64,000 nucleotides of DNA from Thozetella sp. PMI_491 (GCA_021432635.1 MU270049.1:62001-126000), one strand, 5' to 3'; numbered from the stretch's first letter, positions 31,245-43,334 are shown. Numbers and translations: made by a program. Notes: generated by a model not told the origin, from the letters alone.

Positions 31245-32654
31245 TGGACAGCCCCGTCTTAAGGGGACCCAATGAGAGAGCCCATTCAAGGTTGGGTATA
31301 AAGCTCGGGTGCCAGCGTACGACTGTTGCAGCTCCCTGATGCCGAGATACGCCCCGGGTCACATAGGCGGAAAGAGGCAGACACCCGACACTGCAAGATG
31401 CCAAACCTCAAAAGAGAGACAGAGGGTCCAAAGGGTGGCTGGTTGTGGGAGACAATTTATGATGCAAGGTAGCAGGGCGGCCGCAAACTGTAGCAATCAA
31501 CCTCAATAAGCATCACGGTAGTTCTTCTACATGGAGAAACAGTGCTGGCTCATCTTCATCCGACACTGAGATGCAAACTTGGAATTGCTGTCGGCGACTG
31601 TTGATGGAAAGCTAGACTGTCGAGATGGTGTCGCCAAGTACAGCATCAATCTCATAGATACAGGTAGGTGGGTAGGCATGCGCCCTTTCCATACCTCTGT
31701 CAGCAGCTGGCGCACCTTGCTAGAAGGGAGGGAAAGGGGGTTGGATTCAGGGGCGCTCTACGGGTCGCAATCCTCGCCCCAATCCCTAGAGACCCGGAGG
31801 CATGGAGCATTTTTACGTCAAGGCACCCCCGGGCTGCTACTGCTGTACCCTGCTTGGCTCGTGGTACGTATGTACAGTACTTACAGTAACATGGTGCTTA
31901 AGAGTACCAACCGGTAAATACAATACCTGAGGGTGAGAGGACAAAGGGCGCCGTGGAGAACCGTAGCACGAGCCTAGCCGCTTGTACGTAGCAAGAATCT
32001 CGCTCTTGCCGTCAAAGCTGGGCCCTCATTGATTTGGTACCGTGTCTGGCTTGCTTCGGCGGGGGCTCGTATTCTAAGGTATTCAAGGTGGATCCCTCGC
32101 TTTTGAGTCGCTGCGATGGGCTGACGGGTTGACAGGGAGGGCAAGCGCGACGGCGCGTTTTTATAGCACTCGCTAGACCCGGGGGTATGTACATCAACCA
32201 TGAGCATTAGGGGCAGGCATGGGGGGATGGGGGCTGCAGCAATGAAGGAAAAGAGGCCACGAATTGCATTGATACACCATCCCCTTTTTTCTTTTCAGCT
32301 CTCCCAACAGCTCATCCTCCCGCCCAGAGCTGGTCGTCCTTCTCGCTCCCCTCCCCCTCTTCTTGCCTCTATGTTCTCATTCCCTTGGGAATTGGGACAT
32401 TGATGCTTGGGCGGTGATCTGTCCATTTCGTCTACGAAGCTTCTTCCCTTGAGCGAAAGCTTCAAGCTCTTGGCAGCCACAGCTCCGAGACTTATCCCTT
32501 CGACACACTCCTTTACCCGCCGTTTTTTCTTCTTCCCCGTCTTTTTTCAACAACGTCTCCCGACATTCGTCGCAACCGTCATCGTCGCGGTACCAGCAGG
32601 AAACCTACGACTGTGCCCTCTTAGCCATTCAGGCGACACGTCTCTTTCCCACCC
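31245..32654. other. Intergenic region upstream of pmt2
   Basis: About 1.4 kb. The last 350 bp are rich in T and C, as in leaders of highly expressed fungal genes. GTACAGTACTTACAG occurs near 31,871. No coding region is recognised. Confidence 0.5.
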
Positions 32655-35184
32655 ATGGCTACCGATAAGGTCGTGGCCGCCTCCGGCGCCGATCTTGGCG
32701 ACGCTCGGAGACGCAATGTGCCTTCAGCCTCGCTGTCGCAGCCCCCTCCCCCTTCGTCCCGCGCGGAGGTTGATGACAAGAAGCTGGCGAAGAAGGTTCG
32801 CTCGATGCTCCAAGCTACCCCCCCTCCATCATCTCGTCTTGTCCAGTGGGTTCGCGCTGACTTTGGTATACTCCAGGAGCCTTCGCCCCTCGCGATCCTC
32901 GACGAGTGGGAATGGGTTATCGCCCCCCTTCTCTTCACCTTCCTTGCCTTCTTCACGCGCTTCTACAAGATTGGCATCTCCAACATTGTGACTTGGGATG
33001 AAGCTCAGTCAGTACCTCCCGAGTGCCCCGTCCAACCGCATGACTAACACCCGGCCGCGCAGCTTCGGAAAGTTTGGCAGCCACTATCTCCAACGGGAGT
33101 TCTACTTCGATGTGCATGCAAGTATACCTCCCGCGCGAGTCGCCGAATGCCTGGCTAACAGGACATGCTAGCCACCCGCTGGAAAGCTCTTGGTCGGTCT
33201 GAGCGGATATCTTGCCGGCTATAACGGGTCGTTCGAGTTCAAGTCAGGCGAAAAGTACCCAGAAGAGCTCAACTACACTTTCATGCGCCAGTTCAACGCC
33301 TTCTGGGGTGCCGCTTGTGTTCCGATGGCTTACTGGACCGCCAAGGAGCTGAATCTAAAGCGCCCTGCCGTCTGGCTTGTCACCCTCATGGTCCTATGCG
33401 AGAACTCGTACACCACCATCAGCCGCTTCATCCTCCTCGACTCCATGTTGCTCTTCGGTACCGTGGCCACCACGCTCTGCTGGGCCAAGTTCCACTCGCA
33501 GCGACGCAACAGCTTTGAGCCCGAGTGGTTCTTTTGGCTGTTCATGACTGGCCTCAGCATCGGGTTTGTGACAAGTGTCAAGCTGGTGGGGCTATTCGTG
33601 ACCGCCCTCGTCGGACTGTATACTATTGAAGACCTTTGGACCAAGTTCGGCAACGTCAAGATGCCCGTGGTTGAGCTAGGCGCGCACGTCGCCGCCCGGG
33701 TCGTTGGCCTAATCATTCTCCCCTTCCTGGTCTACATGCTCTCCTTCGCCATCCATTTCGCTGTCCTCACCAACAGCGGGCCGGGCGATGCCCAGATGTC
33801 GTCTCTTTTCCAGGCCAACCTGCGAGGTACCGAGGTCGGCAGAGATAGCCCGCTGGAGGTGGCGCTGGGCTCGAGGGTAACCATTAAGAACATGGGTTAC
33901 GGAGGCGGGCTGCTGCACAGTCACGTTCAAACCTATCCCGAGGGGTCGACCCAGCAGCAGGTCACCTGCTATCACCACAAAGATGCCAACAATGACTGGT
34001 TCTTTTATCCCAACCGCCGGGACGCTGACTACGATGCCGAGGCCGAACCTCGCTTCATTGGCGACAAAGATGTCATCCGCCTGATCCATGCACAGACCGG
34101 CCGTAATCTCCACTCTCACGAGATTTCCGCTCCCGTCACTAAGGCGGACCGGGAGGTCTCTAGTTACGGAAATCTGACCGTAGGTGACGACAAGGACCAC
34201 TGGAAGATCGAGGTGGTCAGCGACGCCGCCTCGCGCGACCGGAGCCACATCCGCACACTCACGACGGGTTTCCGACTGAAGCACGAGGCTCTAGGATGCT
34301 ACTTGCGCGCTGGAAATGTCAACCTCCCCCAATGGGGTTTCAAGCAGATCGAGGTTACCTGCACCAAGGACAATCATCCTCGTGATACTTACACACACTG
34401 GAACATTGAGGCCCACACTAACGAGAAGCGTAAGTCTCCCCACGGGAACTATCTTCGGTTTGCTGCTGACAGAATTCCGATAGTCCCTCCCGGAGACCCG
34501 GGCAAGTACAAATCCCCATTCCTAAAGGACTTTATCCACTTGGTATGCCTCCCCCTTCGGATGGACTGGAGCCACTGTCTTGCTGACGAAAGCCGCTAGA
34601 ACGTCGCTATGATGACATCGAACAATGCCCTTGTCCCCGACCCCGACAAGCAGGACGACCTAGCCTCTCAGTGGTGGCAGTGGCCCATCCTCAATGTTGG
34701 CCTGAGGATGTGCGGCTGGGACGATAGCATTGTCAAGTACTTCCTCCTCGGCAACCCGTTCGTGTACTGGGGATCCACGGCTGGTCTCGGGGTATTCGCC
34801 TTGCTTGTGGCCTGGTACACCGTCCGATGGCAGCGAGGCTACAAGGAGCTCTCCCAGAGCGAACTGGACCAGATCCACTATGCCGGCCTTTATCCTGTCA
34901 TCGGCTGGTTCCTCCACTACCTGCCTTTCGTCATCATGGCTCGTGTGACCTATGTCCACCACTACTACCCGGCGCTCTACTTCGCCATCCTCACCTTCGG
35001 TTTCCTGGCTGACTGGTTCCTCCGAAACCAGGCCAAGGCCCTTCAGTACGCCACCTATGGTGTTTTTTACACCCTCATTGGTGGACTCTACGTCTACTTC
35101 ATGCCGATTTGCTGGGGTATGACTGGCCCGAACAAGCAGTACAGCTACATGAAGTGGTTCGAAGCATGGAGGATGTCGGACTAA
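32655..35184 (+). CDS. pmt2: Dolichyl-phosphate-mannose protein O-mannosyltransferase, PMT2 family
   Basis: Five exons: 32655..33007, 33063..33117, 33172..34429, 34484..34542, 34600..35184, giving 769 residues. The second intron (33118-33171) has a GC donor (GCAAGT), a GGCTAAC branch point and GCTAG. The third (34430-34483) is 54 nt and stop-free. Splicing rebuilds [29 protein letters not shown], whose Asp-Glu pair and HPP lie in the first lumenal loop near the active site. Several membrane helices follow, then MIR repeats (LGSRVTIKNMGYGGGLLHSHVQTYPEG, DVIRLIHAQTGRNLHSHE, GFRLKHEALGCYLRAG) and more helices with HYLPFVIMARVTYVHHYYPALYF. LFQANLRGTEVG is the PMT2-subfamily signature. The enzyme transfers mannose from dolichyl phosphate to Ser/Thr in the ER, usually as a heterodimer with a PMT1-type partner. 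Confidence 0.95.
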
Positions 35185-35880
35185 CGGGGGACCAATCCTC
35201 GGTCAGGTCTGAGTCTCTGGTGATGGCCGCGGGCGAGAGACAAACCGTGTGTTCTCGCGTTCTCGATGGCCAAATGAATCATCTCCCCTTTCTCTCACGC
35301 GTGTCTAAATACAATCAAGGGCTAGGTTCGGAGCAGCATCAAGGGAAAGGGGGGAGTTTATGGCTATTTTGGGCTGTGCTGGTGGGGGAACAACGGCGGC
35401 GTGATTCTCCCTTATAGTTAATCAGAATTTGAGATTCCTTTTGTCAACTAGAGGAAACTGGAGACCTTTGACGTCTGCAGGATGCGGGCCTTGACCGTCT
35501 CCTCGATCCAAACAAGAAGGCACCGAAATGTGTGGCACCAACCATTCTCTTGTGCATGCCACGATAACTGTACTAGACATGATGTTGAAACAAGCAGGTT
35601 TCCTTTGGCGAGGGTTTCCGCATCTAGTTTCAACACCACAACCTTGCCAGCTGGCCCTTGGTAACAATAATATCACATACTCTGATTCCCTTCTAGACCC
35701 GTGCCTCTAGCCATTTGACGCCTGAGTGCTAGGCCAACTCTTCCGTGAGAGCCATTCCCAGCCAGCCTGCTCCAGGATAGTATCGCAATGCATAGCTGCT
35801 GATGTGAAACATAAGCAGAGAAAGTAAGAGCAAACCACACAACGCCTCGCCGTGTGCCCTAGAGCCCATGAATTCATCCA
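35185..35880. other. Convergent intergenic spacer
   Basis: About 700 bp between the 3' ends of pmt2 and the choline-transporter-like gene. It should hold both 3' UTRs. Nothing else is recognised. Confidence 0.5.
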
Positions 35881-38210
35881 CTACCGACGCAGGTCCCCAC
35901 GACTAGTGCCCTGGCCGCCGAACAGCTGCGCCGCCTGAATGCAGTATCCTCCCCCTCCGACCACCATGCGCTTCTCGCTGCCATAGCAGATGACAGCCGC
36001 GTCCACAATCCCGCTGAGGATGCCCTCCATGGCGCCAAGCACACCCCACCCAATGAAGCTCGCCACCAGACCAACTACGTAGGCATAGGCACTTCCTTGG
36101 ATGATCGACCCTACGCCCCCTGGAGGTGTGATGGTCAGCTGCCGCGCTGTCATAACCCACCCGGCAAAGCCCAGGGCGATCGCCATGATAAAGCGAGTAG
36201 CATGTAGAATCAGTTTCGCGAGACGGTATGGAAGTAGCGGCGAGTATCTTCCTTGGGCTGAAGAGACGGCAGCTGGGGTGAGAGTAGTTGTCGGGGCCTT
36301 AGGTGAGAGGAAGTCCATTTGGCTGAGACCTCTGGCAGCTATCGCTAAGGGTTGCGAGTGGATGGCCGCATAGGTCAGGGTGAGGGGGTTAGTGAGCGCC
36401 GCGATCGGCGTCGGGACGAACGAGTAGACGAACATGGAGAGCATGTTCGCCATCCGGCGCGGCAGCACCAGTAGCGGGAGGCGAATGACCAGGGCCAGCA
36501 TGGTTGACAGGCAAATACTACCGAAAATGGTGGTGAGGGAATGGTTTAACGCCGCCGACACAACTTCGCGGGACGAGGGGGCAGGAACTGCATTGCGGTG
36601 GAAGTACCACTGCGAGACCGTGGCGGCCGTGGTGCCGCGCTGCACACCGGAAAAGATCGAGATGGTCCAGAGATACATGAGCACGAAATATACTCCAAGC
36701 CACCAGGTTGACGCGCTGATGATGAAGCTCGCAAGCGCGCCCGCCGACGACCCACCCAGGAACACCCGAGTGAACATGGCCAGCCAGATCCACGTCCATA
36801 TCACCACCCCGGCAAGGCAGGCCATACCAACCAAGACGAGGGCCGAGTTCGCAGCTAGGATGGTGCTTGCGAACTCGAGGATGTTAACTGCCGACCTGAG
36901 TGCATGCTGACCCTTGTAGACAAGATACACCCAGACGATTGCGGACACGGCGGGGACCACTGAGGCCCACCGCATAGCGACGTCCTGGAAGCCCGTCCCG
37001 CCTGTCCTGCCTTTGTAGCTCGAGATAAGGGGATAGAGAGAAAAGGAGACGAGTACGACGGGGACCGCCACCAGAATCACCATGACTAACGGCCGTACGA
37101 ACGAGCGCAAAGCCGCCAACCAAATCAACGAGACGATGATGGCGACTAGCGTGTCGACCGCTAGGAGGTCGAAGGAAGCCCGCAACGTCGTGTATATCGT
37201 GTCGCCCCACGGCTTCTTCGAGCTTGGCGGGGTGGTGTGCAGGAACACTAGCACGAAGGTTGCGAAGAGGGACGCCATCGCGATCAAGTAGATCCATGCA
37301 AAGAACGGGTCGTGTCGAAAAATCTCACTATCCGGTTCGGTCACTGCCGGCGCCGCGTTTGCATTCGTGTCGACGGAGCTGGGAGGCGGCATTCCTAGCT
37401 CGGACTCGGTCGACGAGTACCGCCGGCCGGGTGGAGCGGAGAAGCGAGTCGGCTCAGCCGCAAGGGACCGAAACTTTTGGAAAGCCGGCGGTGAAGCGTC
37501 GACGGGTGTCTCCATGGTCAAATCCGCGGGAGGGTCGTCGTCTGCGATTGTTGACTCCAGTCCGACGTCAACCATCTTGCCCCTAGCATCTTCTTCTCCC
37601 GAGTCGTCCACCATCTTCAAGGCCGGCTGACCATCCCTTGTTCTCGTATAATAGCTCCTGTTGCCGTTCCAGCTGCTTCTTATGCCCCGTTTCCGCTGGC
37701 CAAAGTCTCCGCTCTCGTCGTCATGATCCAGCGAGGCGTGGCTGCCATCTGTCTCGTTCTCGGTGCTCTCCTCGAGGCGGTTAGCCGGGAAAACCCGCCG
37801 TGATCGCTGCAGCGCCGCCATGTCGGCTGCTTCACGCCCCCGCTCCTCCTCGTCCTCTTCTTCCTGCTCTAAAGCGGCCTGGAATAAAGGGGCATCTTGG
37901 GAGGCGTATCGCGATCCGAAGGCGGCAAAGTTGCCGAAGCGGGACCCGGCCGGGTTGTACGGGTTCCCCGCGCCCCTGTTCAAGGGAGCGCGGCCTCCAA
38001 GTCGAGAGCCTCGAGTCCATTCATGCTGCGTACGCGGGGGCCGGTCGTTGGGTTCTGGCTGGCCAAAAGAGATTCTGGACTGCGACTGAGCGAGAAACCT
38101 GGAGGCATCTAGGGGGAGTCGTTAGTCTTCGCATCGGCCGCGGCTAGACGCCGGCGAATGCGTCACCAAGGGACAAGGGACGAGGGCGACCACCCACATT
38201 CTGAGAACAT
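35881..38210 (-). CDS. Choline-transporter-like protein (SLC44 / Pns1 family)
   Basis: Exons 38210..38198 (13 nt) and 38108..35881 encode 746 residues. The 89-nt intron (GTGGGT ... GACTAAC ... CCTAG) gives MFSEYASRFLAQSQSRISFGQ, a typical family N-terminus. The long open frame by itself has no ATG near its start, only a TTG at 37983, so the short first exon is needed. About 260 residues are hydrophilic and acidic (QEEEDEEERGRE, ENETDG). About ten membrane helices follow, with the CTL signature region STWWLGVYFVLMYLWTISIFSGVQRGTTAATVSQWYF and a C-terminal IMAIALGFAGWV and GWGVLGAMEGILSGIVDAAVICY. Family members sit in plasma or internal membranes; substrate in fungi is uncertain. Confidence 0.9.
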
Positions 38211-39531
38211 CTTTCTCCGGCCCCAGCTCCGGGAACAAAAAGAAAAGAAAAAAACAACAGAGCGAGGTCGATACACCTTTCACGGCGAGCCGGTCAGTCG
38301 CGGGCTGCCTCGGAAGATGCAGTGGAGAAAGACGTAATGAGGGTGAATCCGTCGGAGAGGATGGGGGCGGGGTGTTGGGAGAAAGTCAGAGCCCGCTAAG
38401 GCCGGCAGATTCCTGGGTTGGTTGGTTAAGGTCGCAGAGGAGAAGGATTCTGCAAGTCGCAATTAAGACTTGCTCGTCTACGGCTGCGATGCGCATCGGC
38501 CGTGTCGCGCGATCCTCCGGGGAGAGAGGGGAGGGGGGAGGGAATGGGAATAGGAATGGGAAAACAAGCGTTAAGAGATAACGGAGCAGGTGATGGGTGG
38601 TTTTGGTGCTGGATGACAGATGCGGCGGCGGGTGACTAGGACGCTGGGCAATCTGCAGGCCAAAGCCAGGCACCGCCAGCCGAACGCAGGCAGGCTCCCG
38701 ACGCCACGAGGCTCGCCACACGGTGCCCCAGTAAGCCCGAAAATACAAGCAGGGTCCTCCTGGATACATGCATAATCTGGGACGCAGTGGTCAGGCTCGC
38801 GTTCCTGCTTGGTTGCTCTCACCGTGTCTGCTTAGGGCTTTCGGAGTGTTTTCTTGTCTCTTCGGCTATTGCGAAAGCGACGAAACATGCCCCGATCTTG
38901 TCGTCGTGGAGTTGGCGGCGAGTCAGGAACCGATATGCTGGCCGCCAGCCGCCTTTGTCGCGCCTTCTCTTGCCTATCGATGTCGCCTGGCACGGGGCAT
39001 CTGGTGCCGAAGCCTTCTTCTCCTCACCCCTCCCCCCGATTGCTGTAGTCCCCAGCCCCGCTAGATGCCAATCAATCCACGGCTCAGTGTTATCGGACCC
39101 AGGTTGCGTCATGATTCGACCCTGACACCCTGATTATTAGAGCCGCGCCAGCTCCGACTGCGATCTGCCTGCTGATCCACTGCCGCAAGCCCGTTCCAAC
39201 TGCCCCGGTCACCTGCGAAACAGCTCGACCGCTTGACTTGATCCCACCCGCGTCCGGCCTGCCTCGGCCCCTTCCTGACCGATCTTCCTGCCCTGCGTAG
39301 AAACCACGCTGACCATCCAAGCTTTGGCTCAACACGCGATTCGATCCCCGATTCGGACTCGGATTGCAGCACAGGCGGTTGTCGTGCCGCTCCTTGCCGC
39401 TACCGTCGCCAACCAAAACGCCAGCCGCGCCGGCCAGGCTGCTCTGGAACTCTTTCTAGGAGCTATCGCGAACGCGGCTCCTGTCGCGGCAACACTAGCG
39501 GAGCTCTCCCGGGACTCTCCCAGCTCCATCC
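38211..39531. promoter_or_regulatory. Divergent promoter region, choline-transporter-like gene and ypt4
   Basis: About 1.3 kb between divergent starts. A polypurine tract (about 38,515-38,572, G/A on the plus strand) lies upstream of the transporter gene. No additional gene is recognised. Confidence 0.5.
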
Positions 39532-40374
39532 ATGTCCTCTCCGCCATGGGATTACATCGCCAAGCTCGTTTGCATCGGTGATTCGGGATGCGGCAAGTCC
39601 TCCCTGACGATTCGCCTCTGCGAGGGCCGCTTCGTCGACCACCACTTCGTCACCATTGGCGTTGAGTTCGGCTCTAGGTAAGTCTGCGACCGATCTACGT
39701 CTCTCTCCCTCTACCCCAAGATTGCTAACGGCTCGGGCTTGGTCAGGATCGTGCCCGTGGGCCCACCGCACAACAAGAACAACCCCAGTGCTACCGCTGT
39801 GCCCACGTCAGACGCCGATGCCAACGCCGGCCAGCCGCCAAACGGGCTACCAGAACCTCCGACGGCGCCTAGCCAGCAGAAGCACATGAAGCTGAGCTTG
39901 TGGGATACAGCTGGGCAGGAGACCTACAAGTCGGTCACGCGGTCCTACTTCCGCGGCGCTTCAGGGGCGCTCCTCGTTTTCGACCTCTCGCGCAAGGAGA
40001 CGTTTCAGCACGTGATGGACTGGCTCAACGACCTCCGGCAGATCGCCGAGCCCGACATCGTGGTGGTCCTAGTGGGAAACAAGGCGGACCTAGCCCAGGA
40101 GGCTGATAACAAGCGCCAGGTGACCAGGGAAGAGGCAACCGAGTGGGCTCGCAAGAACGGCGTGCTAGAGTACGTCGAGACGAGCGCCAAGAGCGGCGAA
40201 AACGTCGAGAACGCATTCATGAGGGTAGCCGAGAGGATATATCAGAACATCCAGGCCGGCAAGTACGACCTGAACGACCGGAGGTCGGGCGTCAAAGGCC
40301 CCAACGCAGGCGGCAACCGCCAAATTCGACTGACGAATCCGGCAAGCAAACCTACCGCTGGAGGATGCTGCTAG
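39532..40374 (+). CDS. Rab GTPase, Ypt4/Rab4-like, with an interswitch insertion
   Basis: Exons 39532..39677 and 39747..40374 encode 257 residues; the 69-nt intron has GTAAGT, GCTAACG and GTCAG. Motifs are all present: P-loop GDSGCGKSS, effector segment HFVTIGVEFGSR, WDTAGQETYKSV, NKADL, ETSAKSG, and a C-terminal Cys-Cys for double geranylgeranylation. Between GVEFGSRIVPV and KHMKLSLWDTAGQE there is about 40 residues of Pro/Asn/Ala-rich sequence that normal Rabs (about 200-215 residues) lack. It sits in the interswitch between strands beta2 and beta3. Rab4-type proteins act in endosomal recycling; S. pombe Ypt4 is the nearest named fungal relative. The subfamily call rests on DYIAKLVCIGDSGCGKS and DLRQIAEPDIVVVLVGNKADL. 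Confidence 0.88.
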
Positions 40375-42234
40375 GGATGCCTCTGGGAATCACATGGGTA
40401 GCTAGACTGTATGGGGGGAGCGGAGGGCTGGGCCGTCGTCTCTGAATATTCCAAAGAGCCACGACCGGGCGGCAGCTAATGCTGTACATTAATGTCTGGA
40501 CTGCAAAATACCACAAGCGTGCCGAAGATCGAGAATATACGGATACGCACGCGCCCGTCGCCGGCGAGATGCCCCGACGCATTTCACCATCTCGGTCCAC
40601 GCCCCCCTCAACGTTCCCCTCTTCTCTCTCTTTCCCTGCTCCTCCCTTCCAAGCTAGAGCGAGCACTACTGCACACAATCGGCATGCTGCTATACAAGGC
40701 CCCACCAGGTACAGTAGGGATACTTGGGACCGCTTATCATGGTGCATAGGCGCTAGGTTTCCGTATCACTCCCGCTGGCTTGCTAAACGGTGTACAGCCT
40801 GGGCATTATGAATAAGCAAAGTCCTGCGTGGCGAAACCGAGGACGGAAAGGCGACTGAGGATAGCAATGAGAGGGAAAGGGGACGGAAAGGATGGCTGTG
40901 TAGCGTCGATTTCACAGCCGAGCTGGAAAAGCAGCTGCACGCAATGCAGCTGGCGATGAGATTGCAGCAAGCTGATGGGCACTGGGCGGGAAGGGATGGA
41001 TGCAGGCGACCGGTATACGCGGCCCCCACTTCGTAAGAGACGTGCAGGTGCGGCAAGCAAGCGTACGGATTGTACGCAGACGCGTCGCACGGAGGCAATC
41101 CCCAGCCCAGCACAGCCACAGCAACCTCGGCCGCTCTTTTCAGCAGTTCAGCAGCATTCGCTGGACGGGTCGGGTCACGCGGCGGGGCTGGCCTATTTGC
41201 CAAGTCGCCCAGCCTAGCCTAGAACTAGCCTTGACTAGGTACCAAGAGAAGAGTCCAGCTACCTAGTCGTAGTGGACCCAGTTTTCGCCCGGCTCCCTCC
41301 CTTCGAGCTTCTTAGAATGGGCACCCGACTGGCACTGGTTTGGCTTCGGGATCATTCGTTGTCCCGGCCGTGCCCAGAGGTTCTTTTCCCGCCACTTGGC
41401 AAAGGACTCGGGCACTGCGAGTGTCCATGATGCCGGCTCGGTACTACAGTTGCCCCCCTTGCAGCGCAGCAGCATGAGGGAGGCTGAGTCTCTCTGCTCA
41501 CGCTGCACAACGGCTGCAGCAATACGCCGGGAGGCACCTTGACGTAACCAGCTAGGTACCTAGCTGACCAGTGGTGCTGTTCGCTGCATCTCCCCAACAT
41601 CCCCTTTCCTGCAGCTGGCGGGAATGCAGACCCGACATTCTCCCAGCGCCACAGGGTCGTGGTAACGGTGCTGATCGGCCGGCAGCGTGTAGCTATAATG
41701 GGAACGGGCTCAGCCCGCCTGGCCCGTTTGGCCTCTAGAAGCTTCACGACAGGCCCAGCGCGCGAGGGCCGGTGGCGGACCACCTCTCGCGCGTCCAGTG
41801 CTTTTTAAGACACTGGAGGCGTACGTAGCATGTATATAGACTGTCTGCCGCGCCGTTGGTAACCCACGCCCGGCGCTCTCGTTCCTTCTCTCTCGGCTGG
41901 TACCCGCTCAAGCCGCTCCCACCTTCAATAAGGTAGGTACCTACAGTACAGACTGTAATTCACTACATTACCTACCCAATAGCCCCCGCCCAAACTACCA
42001 AGACCCCACTCGAAACCTTTCCCTAACACAGCCTTCCTACCCCTCCCCGCTTGTCACCCCCGACCCCACCAAAAGGGTTCTTTGAGCGGCTTTATTATCG
42101 ACGTGACCTGACAACCCTATAGCACCACCCCCTTCTGGCTCTCTTGCCTCAACTCCGACAACAACGCAAACCTTCCAAGAGTCTCTTCCGAACCCCCCTC
42201 CCCCTCCCCCGTCCTCTCTCATATCGCCATTAGC
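40375..42234. other. Intergenic region between ypt4 and the WW-domain gene
   Basis: About 1.9 kb. It holds palindromes CAGCTAGGTACCTAGCTG (41549-41566) and GTAGGTACCTAC (41933-41944) and a pyrimidine-rich leader before 42235. Open frames such as 40766-41203 (-) look like chance frames. Confidence 0.5.
41549..41566. repeat. 18-nt perfect palindrome
   Basis: CAGCTAGGTACCTAGCTG equals its own reverse complement. Related shorter palindromes occur at 41933-41944 (GTAGGTACCTAC) and 48083-48094 (ACCTAGCTAGGT), all intergenic. Confidence 0.8.
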
Positions 42235-43334
42235 ATGGCCGATTTCGTGCCTCCGACGGGCCCGCCTCCACCCAAAGTCCCGGAGGGCTGGGTCGCCCGA
42301 TGGAACGACCAATACAAGGAATGGTAAGCAGCCGCACCGCTCACTCACCACCGCCCCTCCTTTCTGAGATTGGGGACCTTGGCGCTCTCGCTCCCCCCTT
42401 CCGGCTTTGCAACAACCCGTTCCACCGCCCGCCATCTCCAGCGCGACTAACCCGCGAGCATAGGTTCTACGTTAACACCTTCACCAAGAAGTCACAATGG
42501 GACAAGCCCACCGAGCCCGCGCGGCCTCCCGAGGACGACGGCGCCCCCAGCGGCCCACCACCCAGCTACACCCCCGGTGACAAGCCCGCGCCGACCGACA
42601 CCAAGACAAATCCCTTTGCCAACGACTCTTCCAATAGCCTCCCGGGCACTAGTTCGAAGCAGGAGATAGACGACGCCGAGATAGCGCGCAAATTGCAAGC
42701 CGAGGAAGACGCAAAGAACCGGTCCGGCTCGGCCGCCTCGTACGCCGCCGGAGCCGCCTCGCCACACAGTAACGCAGGCTCCCCGTTCCCCAACCAGCTC
42801 CCGGCTCGCGACGGCAGCGGCGACAAGCAGCGCGGTTTCCTCGGCAAGCTATTCGGTAAGAACAAGCAGAGCGGAGGCCAAGGCTACCCGGGCGGCGGCT
42901 ATGGACAGCCCCAGTACGGAGGGCCTCAGTACCAAGCGGCACCTCCGCCCCAGCAGTACGGTGGTTACCCTCCACAGGGTGGGTACGGTGGCTACGCCCC
43001 CCAACCCGGCTACCCGCCACAGGGAGGCTACTATCAGCAGGGTCCTCCAGGTGGCTACTACGGCGGTGGCTACCCTCAGCAGCAGCAGCAGAGCCGCCCC
43101 TCTGGAGGCGGTATGGGCATGGCCGGTGGTGCAGCGCTCGGTCTTGGTGCCGGTTTGATCGGCGGTATGCTTATCGAGGATGCCATTCAAGACCACGATC
43201 AGGATGTTTACCAGGATGGCTATGGTGAGTGGCACCCTGTCGGACCCCCACACGACAAACTCATAATGCTAATACATACTACAGCTGCCGGAGCCGACGA
43301 CGGTGGCGGCGACTTTGGCGGCGGCGACTTCTAA
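42235..43334 (+). CDS. WW-domain protein, Wwm1-like
   Basis: Exons 42235..42323, 42464..43224 and 43285..43334 encode 299 residues. The first intron (140 nt, CGACTAAC) splits the WW domain, rebuilt as VPEGWVARWNDQYKEW-FYVNTFTKKSQWDKP. The two signature Trp residues and the central Tyr are present. The second intron is 60 nt, stop-free and in frame (GTGAGT ... GCTAAT ... TACAG), so an unspliced model would carry 20 spurious residues before the AAGADDGGGDF tail. The middle is a helical EIDDAEIARKLQAEEDAK segment and then a Gly/Tyr/Gln/Pro-rich low-complexity region. A hydrophobic glycine stretch (GGAALGLGAGLIGGMLIEDAI) lies near the C-terminus. Yeast Wwm1 binds the metacaspase Mca1; that role here is inference. 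Confidence 0.85.

Noticed and set aside
40766-41203. 145-codon open frame (-) near ypt4
   Set aside because: Ser/Leu/Cys-rich chance frame overlapping spacer motifs; no homology recognised.
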